Below are positions 13,971 to 21,049 of a stretch of 33,200 nt of DNA, in pieces. A program made the position numbers and the translations under genes. Within the stretch, counting starts at the first letter, position 1. The number at the start of each line of letters is the position of its first letter. The DNA lies in contig CANQKA010000016.1 of NCBI GenBank assembly GCA_947624395.1, positions 1-33,200 of the forward strand. Reading direction: 5' to 3'. The notes beneath the pieces were generated by a model that saw only the letters and a list, made by a program, of their open reading frames with translations, did no database searches and was not told the origin of the DNA. This DNA is from an uncultured Oscillospiraceae bacterium (GTDB lineage Bacteria; Bacillota; Clostridia; Oscillospirales; Oscillospiraceae).

Positions 13971-14555
13971 TTAAAACCACGACGTGGTGTCCATGAGCAG
14001 CCCGCCCCGGCCGATGTCGTACCGGTCGATATAGGCCTCCTCCAATGGTATCCAGAGCTGTTCAAAGTCCCGGTAATGGTCGCCCTCCCGGGCCATGAGC
14101 CGCTCTTTCTGGGCCTGGGGCGAGCAGGTGAGAAATATCTTCAGATCGCACAGCCACGCCAGCTCTTTGTTATGGCTGTAGCTGCCCTCGATCAGCAGCA
14201 CATCCCCCGGCGGGACGATCCTGGCCGGCTTATACGTCCCGCTTTTGCAGTCGTATGGCCGGTAAGAACCGGCCTGTCCGGCCAAAAACGGCTCCAATAC
14301 CTCCTGCCGCAGCCGCATAAGGTCCATATTGGCGCAGGGTATCTTCCGCCAGTCCGGCACCCGTTTTTCCATGGGCAGATAATAATCGTCCGTATGTATG
14401 ACCCTGCAGGCCACATTTTCCGCCAGCCGCCGCGCCAGATCGGACTTGCCACTGCCGGAGCGGCCGTCGATGGCGACCACAAAGGGCTTTCCCGGCGGCG
14501 CGCCCAGTATGAGCTCCGTCACCAGACGAAGCGTGTTTTCGTATACCGCCGTCAT
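13971..14555 (-). CDS. Uridine kinase-like P-loop protein
   Basis: The 194-residue protein has a Walker A motif, GRSGSGKS, at residues 31-38, a DDYYLP motif shortly after, and a GDVLLIEGSYS segment near 115-125, as in uridine/phosphoribulokinase-like kinases. Uridine kinase would phosphorylate uridine or cytidine with ATP or GTP. The match is to the looser family rather than to canonical Udk, so the true substrate could be another nucleoside or a sugar-like alcohol. It starts inside the end of the DUF3842 gene (ATGA overlap at 14552-14555) and lies downstream of pyrimidine-nucleoside phosphorylase, which favours a nucleoside role. Confidence 0.82.
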   Translation of the reverse strand: MTAVYENTLRLVTELILGAPPGKPFVVAIDGRSGSGKSDLARRLAENVACRVIHTDDYYLPMEKRVPDWRKIPCANMDLMRLRQEVLEPFLAGQAGSYRPYDCKSGTYKPARIVPPGDVLLIEGSYSHNKELAWLCDLKIFLTCSPQAQKERLMAREGDHYRDFEQLWIPLEEAYIDRYDIGRGGLLMDTTSWF

Positions 14556-14971
14556 GAGGCCATCACGGCCCTGGCCTGTTCTACTGCCAGACGCAGATAG
14601 TCCTCCAGCCGAAGCTCTTCCGTCCCGGCCACGTAAACGCCGCAGGTGGACGTGGGTATCAAGATCTTCACCGCCGCCGAGCCGGACACCGCCGCCGCCA
14701 TGGCGGGGGATACCTCCCCCAAAATGCCGTTGGCCAGCAGCACGCCGATAGGGCCCATGATCAGGTCTGCCCGAGCGGCGTTATAGACCACGGCGTTCTC
14801 CCCCGTGGCCCCCTGGGACGCGCCGGCCCGGAGCATCGCCCCCGTGGCCGTCACATTGGTCCCCACGGCGATAAGCTCCCAGCCCGCCGGCAATTCCTTT
14901 GCCAGCATTTTCGCCAGCTGCGCGCCGATGCCGCCGCCCTGTCCGTCCACGATGAGCGCCCGTCTTGCCAT
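14552..14971 (-). CDS. DUF3842 family protein
   Basis: This 139-residue protein matches the DUF3842 pattern: ALIVDGQGGGIGAQLAKML at the N-terminus and a GPIGVLLANGILGEVSPAM block near residues 72-90, followed by ILIPTSTCGVYVAGT. The glycine-rich start looks like a nucleotide-binding turn of a Rossmann-like fold, but no function is known for the family. It has its own promoter and an inverted repeat upstream, and it is translationally coupled to the uridine-kinase-like gene through an ATGA overlap. That coupling suggests a shared pathway or complex. Confidence 0.85.
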   Translation of the reverse strand: MARRALIVDGQGGGIGAQLAKMLAKELPAGWELIAVGTNVTATGAMLRAGASQGATGENAVVYNAARADLIMGPIGVLLANGILGEVSPAMAAAVSGSAAVKILIPTSTCGVYVAGTEELRLEDYLRLAVEQARAVMAS

Positions 14972-14988
14972 ACCTTAGTCCTCCTGTG

Positions 14989-15029
14989 AATTTCCTTGGT
15001 TATTATACAAGGAAATTTGAAAAAAGCAA
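14989..15029 (-). promoter_or_regulatory. Promoter and inverted-repeat operator of the DUF3842-kinase unit
   Basis: On the minus strand TTGCTT (15024-15029) and TATAAT (15002-15007) are 16 bases apart. A perfect 10-base inverted repeat, AATTTCCTTG (14989-14998) and CAAGGAAATT (15008-15017), surrounds the -10 box. A bound repressor would block the promoter. No T-run follows, so a terminator is unlikely. Confidence 0.65.
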
Positions 15030-15032
15030 GCC

Positions 15033-16337
15033 TTACCGCACCACGCCCTTGATGAACGGGGCCCGCTCCGCCTTTTCCGGTCCGATCTCGAAGCATGCCC
15101 GCAGCATGTCCGCCGCCTCTTTGGCGGCCTTTTCCGTCCGGGCGTGTATGGTCCCCAGGCTCTCGCCCGCGGCCACGGCGTCGCCCACCTTTTTGTGCAG
15201 CACCACGCCCACGGCCAGGTCGATAACATCGTCCTTGGCCGCCCGGCCGCCGCCCAGGCGCATGCTGGTAAGGCCCACGTCCTCGGCGTGGATACGCTTG
15301 ACCCAGCCCCCGTCAACAGCCGCCACTTCCAGCTTCACCGGCGCCTCGGGCAGCAGTGACGGGTCGTACACCGCCGACGCGTCGCCCCCCTGGGCGGTGA
15401 CGAATTGGGCGAACTTCTCCAGCGCCGCGCCGCTTTCGATGGCGTGCTCCAGCATTGCTTTGGCCTCCGCGTCGTCCTTTGCCACGCCGCCCTCCCGGAG
15501 GATCTGGGTCCCCAGGGTCAGGCACAGCTCCAAAAGATCGCCCTTATACTCGCCCCGCAGCGCGGCCAACGCCTCCTTGACCTCCAACGCGTTGCCCACG
15601 GCGTTGCCCAGCGGCTCGTCCATGTCCGTGACCACGGCCACCACCTTTTTCCCTGCCCGACGGCCTACTTCCGTCAGGCCCTTTGCCAGGTCGAAAGCGG
15701 CTTCCTCCGTCTGCATGAACGCCCCGGACCCGGTCTTTACGTCCAGCACGATCACGTCCGCCCCGGCCGCCAGCTTCTTGCACAAAATGCTGCTGACGAT
15801 CAGCGGCCTGGACGCCACCGTAGCCGTCACGTCCCGCAGGGCGTAGAGCTTCTTGTCCGCCGGGCACAGCTCCGCCGTCTGGCCCGCGATGGCGAAGCCC
15901 ACCTCGTTCACCTGCCGGATGAACGCGTCCTCTGCGATGGCGGTGGAAAAGCCGGGAAAGCTCTCCAGCTTGTCTATCGTCCCGCCGGTGTGGCCCAGGC
16001 CACGGCCCGACAGCTTTGCCATATGCACCCCGCATGCCGCCACCATGGGGCACAGTACCAGACTTGTCTTGTCCCCCACGCCGCCGGTGGAATGCTTGTC
16101 GGCCTTCACGCCCTGAACGCCGCCCAGATCGATCTTGTCCCCGGAGTCCAGCATCGCCATGGTCAGCTCGTACGTCTCCTCCATGTCCATGCCCTGGTAA
16201 TAGATCGCCATACACATGGCGCTCATCTGATAATCGGGTATATCTCCTTTCGTATACCCCTCGATCATCCACCGTATCTCGTCCCGGCTGAGCGCGCCGC
16301 CGTCCCGTTTTTTGCCTATCAGGTCCGTCATTCGCAT
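15033..16337 (-). CDS. pdp: Pyrimidine-nucleoside phosphorylase
   Basis: The 434-residue protein would split uridine, deoxyuridine or thymidine with phosphate to give the base and (deoxy)ribose 1-phosphate. The phosphate-binding loop KHSTGGVGDK is at residues 81-90, and the family signature SGRGLGHTGGTIDKLE follows about 20 residues later. The C-terminal third is the usual alpha/beta domain with GGGRAAKDD. Length and motifs fit the Gram-positive Pdp group. The start is supported by GAGGTG seven bases upstream and by the promoter at 16382-16387. The DUF3842, kinase and ECF genes follow on the same strand, which makes a pyrimidine salvage neighbourhood. Confidence 0.95.
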   Translation of the reverse strand: MRMTDLIGKKRDGGALSRDEIRWMIEGYTKGDIPDYQMSAMCMAIYYQGMDMEETYELTMAMLDSGDKIDLGGVQGVKADKHSTGGVGDKTSLVLCPMVAACGVHMAKLSGRGLGHTGGTIDKLESFPGFSTAIAEDAFIRQVNEVGFAIAGQTAELCPADKKLYALRDVTATVASRPLIVSSILCKKLAAGADVIVLDVKTGSGAFMQTEEAAFDLAKGLTEVGRRAGKKVVAVVTDMDEPLGNAVGNALEVKEALAALRGEYKGDLLELCLTLGTQILREGGVAKDDAEAKAMLEHAIESGAALEKFAQFVTAQGGDASAVYDPSLLPEAPVKLEVAAVDGGWVKRIHAEDVGLTSMRLGGGRAAKDDVIDLAVGVVLHKKVGDAVAAGESLGTIHARTEKAAKEAADMLRACFEIGPEKAERAPFIKGVVR

Positions 16338-16381
16338 AGCAAGTCACCTCATTTGTGCAATTTGCGCAATTATTTTCTCAC

Positions 16382-16410
16382 AGTATAGCACACTTTCCAC
16401 CATTTAGCTA
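16382..16410 (-). promoter_or_regulatory. Probable promoter of pdp
   Basis: On the minus strand a good -10 box, TATACT (16382-16387), has a poor -35 (TAGCTA, 17 bases upstream). An imperfect palindrome around TTGCGCAA lies between it and the start codon. Confidence 0.5.
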
Positions 16411-16767
16411 CTAAAAATAATAGGGCTTGCCGCCCATCCAGAGCACGTGGCGTTTCTCACCCGGCTCTTCCTTGGGCGGCTCCGGCGCGCTTGGCTGCAC
16501 GCCCCTGCCCGGCAAAGGCCGCTCGGCGGCGTACTCGATACGCTGGGGAAAGCGCAGCATGTCCAGATTGGTGAACCGCCTTGTCAGCCGCAGCCTCCCG
16601 TCCTGTGGCTCCGGCACCCCCAGATACCCGCTCTTTTCCCCGTATACGGAGAGCCGCACCACCCGGCCCACGTCCCGCATGTCGGCCCGCATCACCGTCA
16701 ACGCCCCCTGGCGCTCCACGGTCAGGGTACCCTCCTGGTTGCCGTCGATATAAATTGGCAATAACAT
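16411..16767 (-). CDS. Hypothetical protein, 118 residues
   Basis: I do not recognise this protein. It has no signal peptide or membrane segment. The N-terminal 80 residues are a mix of short beta-like segments (LPIYIDGNQEGTLTVERQGA; RLSVYGEKSGYLGVPEPQDG), then comes a Pro/Glu-rich linker (about 88-103) and an aromatic end, HVLWMGGKPYYF. The ATG at 16767 lies only a few bases after the T-run of the upstream terminator and has only the terminator's own G-run as a possible ribosome binding site. Translation may therefore depend on readthrough from mazF, or the true start may be further in. It fills most of the gap between mazF and pdp. Confidence 0.6.
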   Translation of the reverse strand: MLLPIYIDGNQEGTLTVERQGALTVMRADMRDVGRVVRLSVYGEKSGYLGVPEPQDGRLRLTRRFTNLDMLRFPQRIEYAAERPLPGRGVQPSAPEPPKEEPGEKRHVLWMGGKPYYF

Positions 16768-16770
16768 AAT

Positions 16771-16807
16771 AAAAACCCCCAGTCACACTCATTGTATGAC
16801 CGGGGGT
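16771..16807 (-). terminator. Terminator of mazF
   Basis: On the minus strand ACCCCC-GGTCA pairs with TGACT-GGGGGT (16775-16807) and is followed by TTTTTATTA. The start codon of the next gene lies only a few bases further. Confidence 0.75.
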
Positions 16808-16813
16808 CTGGTT

Positions 16814-17182
16814 TTACGACTGCGGCGCGTTCAGATTGAGCCCGAAGCTGACGGCTATGGCGTCGTCCACCCGGGTCATGGCGTCGCCGCTCAATTTCCC
16901 CATCCGCTCCCGCAGACGGGATTTGTCCAGCGTGCGCACCTGTTCCAGCAGTATCACGCTGTCCCGTGTAAGGCCGCTGTCGGGGGCCTGTATCTCGATA
17001 TGGGTGGGCAGTCTTGCCTTACCCACCTGGGACGTGATGGCCGCCGCGATCACCGTAGGGCTGTGGCGGTTGCCCGTGTCGTTTTGTATGATGAGCACCG
17101 GCCGCAAGCCGCCCTGTTCCGAGCCCACCACGGGGCTGAGATCGGCATAATAGATGTCTCCGCGTCGAACCGGATTTGTCAT
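16814..17182 (-). CDS. ndoA: MazF/PemK-family endoribonuclease toxin (EndoA-like)
   Basis: This 122-residue protein matches the MazF/EndoA family of sequence-specific mRNA interferases: [20 protein letters not shown] with the basic GDIYYADL start, [20 protein letters not shown] and the [17 protein letters not shown] block. EndoA of Bacillus cuts single-stranded mRNA and is held by the antitoxin EndoAI, which is encoded between alr and endoA. Here alr lies directly upstream as in Bacillus, but the 92-base gap holds no antitoxin gene. The start has GGAAGGTG five bases upstream. Activity would therefore need an antitoxin elsewhere, or be low. A terminator follows at once. Confidence 0.92.
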   Translation of the reverse strand: MTNPVRRGDIYYADLSPVVGSEQGGLRPVLIIQNDTGNRHSPTVIAAAITSQVGKARLPTHIEIQAPDSGLTRDSVILLEQVRTLDKSRLRERMGKLSGDAMTRVDDAIAVSFGLNLNAPQS

Positions 17183-17274
17183 GTGAGCACCTTCCGTGAA
17201 AGAGTCGCCCGGTACATTCTATGTACGGACATGCCTCTATTCTCCCACGGAGGCGGGATTTTTATACCTGCCCC

Positions 17275-18396
17275 TTACGCCGTGTAAACGCGGGGCACCC
17301 GGGGGCTGACGGCGCACAGCAGCTCGTAGTGTATGGTTTCGGCCAGGGCCGCCACGTCGCCGCAGTTGATATGCCGGCCGAATATCTCCGCCACATCGCC
17401 GGGTCTCACGTCCAGGCCCGTCACGTCTGCCATGCACATGTCCATGCAAATGCGCCCCACCTGCTTTGCCCGACGGCCCTCAAAGTCCACGGTGAGCTTG
17501 TTGGAAAGCACCCGGTGCAGTCCGTCGGCGTAGCCAATGGGCAGCACGGCGATAACGCTGGGCTTTTCCACGGTGAACGTCCGGCCATAGCTGATGGTAT
17601 CCCCCGGCTCATGCTTTTCCAGGCACGCCACCCGGCTTTTCAGCGTCATGGCCGGGATGAGGTCCAGCTCGCCCTTATCCGACCCGGGGTACATCCCGTA
17701 CAGCGCCACACCTGGCCGCACCATGTCCATATACGTTTCCGGAAATGCGATCATCGCCCCGGAATTTGTGCAGTGGTGAATAACGAATTTCCGTCCGGCT
17801 TTCGCCTCCACGGCCTCGAACCCGGCCTTGAAGCGCTTCAATTGCTCCCAGGTGAAGTCCCGCTCCCCGACCTGCCCGTCGGACCAGCAGAAGTGGGTGA
17901 ACACCCCCTCCGGCTCCAAGTGCGGCAAATTTACCGCCTTTGCCGCGTCGGCCAGCGCGTCGTCGCCGTAGGCCCGGAACCCGGTCCGGCCCATACCCGT
18001 TTCCAGCTTAAAGTGTACCTTCAGCGTCAGGCCCGTCCCGGCCAGGGCATTGGACAGCGCCTGGGCCATCGCCAAACTCCCCACCGCCTGGGTCACGGCG
18101 TTTTCCGCCAGCACCTGCGCGTACGCCGGCGGCGTATAGCCCAGTATCAAAACCGGCAGCTTTATCCCCGCCCTGCGCAGCTCCAATGCCTCGTCCAGGC
18201 ACGCCACGGCCAGATAGTCGCAGCCCAGGTCCTCCAACAGCCGCGACACCCGCACCGCCCCGTGGCCATAGGCGTTGGCCTTCACGATGCCCATGTACCT
18301 TGTCCCGGCCGCCAGCTTTTCCCGCATAGCCCGGTAGTTGTGCTCGATGGCCCCCAGGCTCACCTCCGCCCAGGTCCGCTTTGTCAGATCGTCCAT
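17275..18396 (-). CDS. alr: Alanine racemase
   Basis: The 373-residue PLP enzyme converts L- to D-alanine for peptidoglycan. The PLP lysine is K39 in VKANAYGHG, and the second catalytic residue is Y270 in SYGRTF. The C-terminal domain includes GRICMDMCMADVT. Length is standard. It lies between a GerS-like lipoprotein gene (28 bases upstream) and mazF (92 bases downstream). The pairing of a GerS-type gene with an alanine racemase gene recalls gerS-alr2 of Clostridioides difficile, so a sporulation role (limiting alanine-driven germination) is possible besides cell-wall supply. A GGAG site precedes the start. Confidence 0.95.
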   Translation of the reverse strand: MDDLTKRTWAEVSLGAIEHNYRAMREKLAAGTRYMGIVKANAYGHGAVRVSRLLEDLGCDYLAVACLDEALELRRAGIKLPVLILGYTPPAYAQVLAENAVTQAVGSLAMAQALSNALAGTGLTLKVHFKLETGMGRTGFRAYGDDALADAAKAVNLPHLEPEGVFTHFCWSDGQVGERDFTWEQLKRFKAGFEAVEAKAGRKFVIHHCTNSGAMIAFPETYMDMVRPGVALYGMYPGSDKGELDLIPAMTLKSRVACLEKHEPGDTISYGRTFTVEKPSVIAVLPIGYADGLHRVLSNKLTVDFEGRRAKQVGRICMDMCMADVTGLDVRPGDVAEIFGRHINCGDVAALAETIHYELLCAVSPRVPRVYTA

Positions 18397-18424
18397 TGCT
18401 GTCTGTCTCCTGTGTATAATTATG

Positions 18425-18985
18425 TCAACTTATCTCCCAGCCCTCGACGTGTACCGTTGCCACGGTCCGCCCCTCTGCGGCGATCTCCGCCGCCGTGGGC
18501 GCGAGACTTTGCCCGTCCAGCCACACCGTGAGCACGGAATTTTCCCCCACGTACAGCCGCGCCGCCATTATCTCGCCGTCCCACCAGAGAAGCTCCACGT
18601 ACCCGCTGGCCAGCGCGTCCAGCATGGCCGGCAGCACGCCCACCGGCGTCAGGCCCTCTCCGTCCAGCGGTCCGGCCCCCAGCATGACCCCGTCGTAGCC
18701 CACCTGGCTCTCGCCTCTTGTTACGACGGCCTTCACCCCTGCCAGAATTTCCGGCGTGAGAAGTTCGATGGTGGTCTGGCTGCCATCATAGGATACGTTC
18801 ATGGTGTATTCCGCCGCGCTGTCGCCATAATCGGCGGTGACAGCCGCCCGGAACCGGATGCTCTGGGCCGCCGTCACGGCGTCCCGCAGGGCCTGAAAGC
18901 CCTCCTCCAACCGTTTCTCCCGCTCACCGCATCCGGGTAAGAGCAGGAGGATCATCATCAGTGCGGAAACGACTCTTTTCCGCAT
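18425..18985 (-). CDS. Lipoprotein, GerS-like by position
   Basis: The 186-residue protein has a lipoprotein signal: basic start MRKR, a hydrophobic run and the lipobox LLPGC with C19 as the lipid-bearing residue. The mature part is about 165 residues, rich in beta segments (RFRAAVTADY; YTMNVSYDGS; QVGYDGVMLGAGPLDG), which fits a LolA/GerS-like half-barrel. In C. difficile GerS is a lipoprotein encoded just before alr2 that works with the amidase CwlD to make the spore cortex ready for degradation. Position and size match, but sequence alone does not prove it; other small LolA-like lipoproteins are possible. nnrD ends six bases upstream, so the two are coupled. Confidence 0.72.
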   Translation of the reverse strand: MRKRVVSALMMILLLLPGCGEREKRLEEGFQALRDAVTAAQSIRFRAAVTADYGDSAAEYTMNVSYDGSQTTIELLTPEILAGVKAVVTRGESQVGYDGVMLGAGPLDGEGLTPVGVLPAMLDALASGYVELLWWDGEIMAARLYVGENSVLTVWLDGQSLAPTAAEIAAEGRTVATVHVEGWEIS

Positions 18986-18991
18986 GCGCGT

Positions 18992-19873
18992 TTAACTCCC
19001 TTGTCCTGTGATCTCCTTTTCCGCCTGGGGCAGCAGCTCGATGACATCCCCGGCCTTCAAGGCGTACTGGCCGTATTTTTCCGCCGCCAGATCCCCCGCA
19101 CGGCCGTGGAGCCAGCAGGCGGTCACCACCGCCCGCCCGGAAAGCAGCTGTCCCAGCAGCGCGCCCAGCACCCCCGCCAGCACGTCCCCCGTGCCGCCGG
19201 TGGCCATACCGGGGTTGCCCACGTCCGGTATGTACGCCCTGCCGTTGGGAAAGGCGCACACGGTCCTGTGGCCCTTCAGCACCACCGCGCACCGGTGCTC
19301 TCTTGCGAAGTCCCGAGCGTCCGTGAGCCTATCCTGTACGGGCCGGCCCAGCAGCCGTGCAAACTCCCCCTCGTGGGGCGTCAGCACCACGGGGCACTGG
19401 GCCTGCTTCAAAAGGGGCAGATTCCGGCTCACGGCCCACAGCGCGTCCGCGTCCAGCACCAGCGGCCCCTGTGACGCCCGCAGCACCGCCGCCGTCACCG
19501 CCGCGGTGTCCCCGTCCCGGCCCAGACCGGGCCCCAGCACGCACACGTCGCAGCGCTCCAGACCCTGTTCGATGACGCCGATGGCGTCCGCGCTCACCCG
19601 GCCACGGCCGTTGCACGCCAGGGGGAACACCATCGCCTCGTCGTTCTTGACGGCCTCTATCTCATATATATCCTCCGGCACGCCCAGATAGACCAGTCCC
19701 GCTCCGGCCCGGACGGCCCCTTTGGCGCACAGGCTGGCCGCCCCGGTATAGCCCACGGCCCCGGCCAGGACCAGCACCTTGCCGTAGTCGCCCTTGTGGG
19801 TCATCGGGTCCCTCGCGGGCAAATACACATCCTGCCTGCGTATATCCCGTACGTCGGTCGTTTCCACGCCCAT
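18992..19873 (-). CDS. nnrD: ADP/ATP-dependent (S)-NAD(P)H-hydrate dehydratase
   Basis: The protein (293 residues from the ATG at 19873) repairs hydrated NADH and NADPH. Visible family motifs are KVLVLAGAVGYTGAASL near the start, VLGPGLGRDGD, LTPHEGEFARLLG, and the nucleotide-binding GMATGGTGDVLAGVLGALLG near the C-terminus. It lacks the epimerase (NnrE) domain to which it is often fused, so the epimerase must be elsewhere or absent. The start is uncertain: a GTG at 19876 and another at 19867 are alternatives around the AAGGGGG site. It leads a run with the lipoprotein, alr and mazF; nnrD next to alr is common in Firmicutes. A promoter lies at 19889-19916. Confidence 0.92.
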   Translation of the reverse strand: MGVETTDVRDIRRQDVYLPARDPMTHKGDYGKVLVLAGAVGYTGAASLCAKGAVRAGAGLVYLGVPEDIYEIEAVKNDEAMVFPLACNGRGRVSADAIGVIEQGLERCDVCVLGPGLGRDGDTAAVTAAVLRASQGPLVLDADALWAVSRNLPLLKQAQCPVVLTPHEGEFARLLGRPVQDRLTDARDFAREHRCAVVLKGHRTVCAFPNGRAYIPDVGNPGMATGGTGDVLAGVLGALLGQLLSGRAVVTACWLHGRAGDLAAEKYGQYALKAGDVIELLPQAEKEITGQGS

Positions 19874-19888
19874 CACCCCCTTTGACGT

Positions 19889-19916
19889 ATTATATCACCC
19901 ACAAATAATTCGTCAA
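19889..19916 (-). promoter_or_regulatory. Promoter of the nnrD-lipoprotein-alr-mazF run
   Basis: On the minus strand TTGACG (19911-19916) and a perfect TATAAT (19889-19894) are 16 bases apart, shortly before the nnrD start. Confidence 0.75.
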
Positions 19917-19931
19917 ATTCAATTCCGCCCG

Positions 19932-19960
19932 TTGCGAAACGCGGAAAATTGTGTTATAAG
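19932..19960 (+). promoter_or_regulatory. Promoter of pheST
   Basis: TTGCGA (19932-19937) and TATAAG (19955-19960) are 17 bases apart. The leader to the pheS start is only about 40 bases, too short for a T-box, and no T-box motif is seen. Confidence 0.6.
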
Positions 19961-20004
19961 TTAAGGTTAGCATTAATTCTCTCTAAAACACAAAGGAGCA
20001 GACC

Positions 20005-21033
20005 ATGATGGAAGAAAAACTGCGGCAGCTGCGGGAGGCCTCCCTGCAGGCCATCCGGGACGCGGGCGCTTTAGATGCGCTGGACGCCGTGCGCGTGAAA
20101 TACCTGGGCAAGAAGGGCGAGCTCACCGCCGTGCTCAAGCAGATGGGCGGTCTGTCCGCCGAGGAACGGCCCAAGATGGGCCAGCTTGCCAACGCCATCC
20201 GGGAGGAGCTGACCGCCGCCCTGGAGGAGGGCAAGAGGCGCCTGAGCGAAAAGGCCCTGGAAATGCGTCTGGCCGCCGAGCGTGAGGACGTGACCATCCC
20301 CGGCACACCGGTGACATTGGGCCGGCCTCACCCCCTGAACCGGGTGATAAGCGAGTTTTCCGAGATCGCCATCGGCATGGGCTTCACCATCGCCGAGGGC
20401 CCGGAGGTAGAGCTTTCCAGCTACAACTTCGACAAGCTCAACACCCCCGACGGCCACCCCGCCCGGGACCGGCAGGACACCTTTTATTTCACCGACGACG
20501 ATTCCGTGCTTCTTCGCACCCAGACCAGCCCCGTGCAGATACACGTGATGGAAAATTACCCCCTGCCCATCCGCATCATCGCCCCCGGCCGTGTCTACCG
20601 CAAGGACGAGGTAGACGCCACCCACAGCCCCATGTTCCACCAGATCGAGGGTCTGGTCATCGACGAGGGCATCACCTTCGGGGACTTAAAGGGCACGTTG
20701 AACGAGCTTGTCCACCGCCTTTACGGCAGCGACCTGAAGACCCGCTTCCGGCCCCACCACTTCCCCTTCACCGAGCCCAGCTGCGAGATGGACGTGGAGT
20801 GCTTCAAGTGCCACGGCGCCGGCTGCCCCGTCTGCAAGGGCGAGGGCTGGGTCGAACTCCTGGGCGGCGGCATGGTCCACCCCAAGGTGCTGGAGGGCTG
20901 CGGCATCGACACGGAGAAATATTCCGGCTTCGCCTTTGGCTTCGGCTCGGACCGGCTGGCCATGTTCCGCTTCAACATCAGCGACCTGCGGCTGCTGTTT
21001 GAAAACGACGTGCGGTTCCTGGAACAGTTCTGA
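20005..21033 (+). CDS. pheS: Phenylalanine--tRNA ligase alpha subunit
   Basis: The 342-residue alpha chain carries the class II catalytic core of the alpha2-beta2 enzyme that charges tRNA-Phe. The N-terminal coiled coil (about 1-85) contains VKYLGKKGELTAVLK. Class II motifs follow: HPLNRVISEF; the substrate-pocket region LLRTQTSPVQ; motif 2 around RIIAPGRVYRKDE; and motif 3 GFAFGFGSDRLAMFRF near the end. A cysteine cluster, CFKCHGAGCPVC, is inserted near 265-276, as in many Firmicute PheS chains. Two adjacent ATGs (20005 and 20008) follow AAGGAG, and I chose the first. pheT follows after 16 bases. Confidence 0.97.
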   Translation: MMEEKLRQLREASLQAIRDAGALDALDAVRVKYLGKKGELTAVLKQMGGLSAEERPKMGQLANAIREELTAALEEGKRRLSEKALEMRLAAEREDVTIPGTPVTLGRPHPLNRVISEFSEIAIGMGFTIAEGPEVELSSYNFDKLNTPDGHPARDRQDTFYFTDDDSVLLRTQTSPVQIHVMENYPLPIRIIAPGRVYRKDEVDATHSPMFHQIEGLVIDEGITFGDLKGTLNELVHRLYGSDLKTRFRPHHFPFTEPSCEMDVECFKCHGAGCPVCKGEGWVELLGGGMVHPKVLEGCGIDTEKYSGFAFGFGSDRLAMFRFNISDLRLLFENDVRFLEQF

Positions 21034-21049
21034 GGGAGGTTGAGGAAAA

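Noticed and set aside
18392-18424. Promoter between the lipoprotein gene and alr (TTGACA seen on the minus strand)
   Set aside because: A -10 box at the right distance is missing, and it would fall in the ribosome binding site.
19961-20004. T-box leader before pheS
   Set aside because: The leader is only about 40 bases and lacks the T-box sequence.
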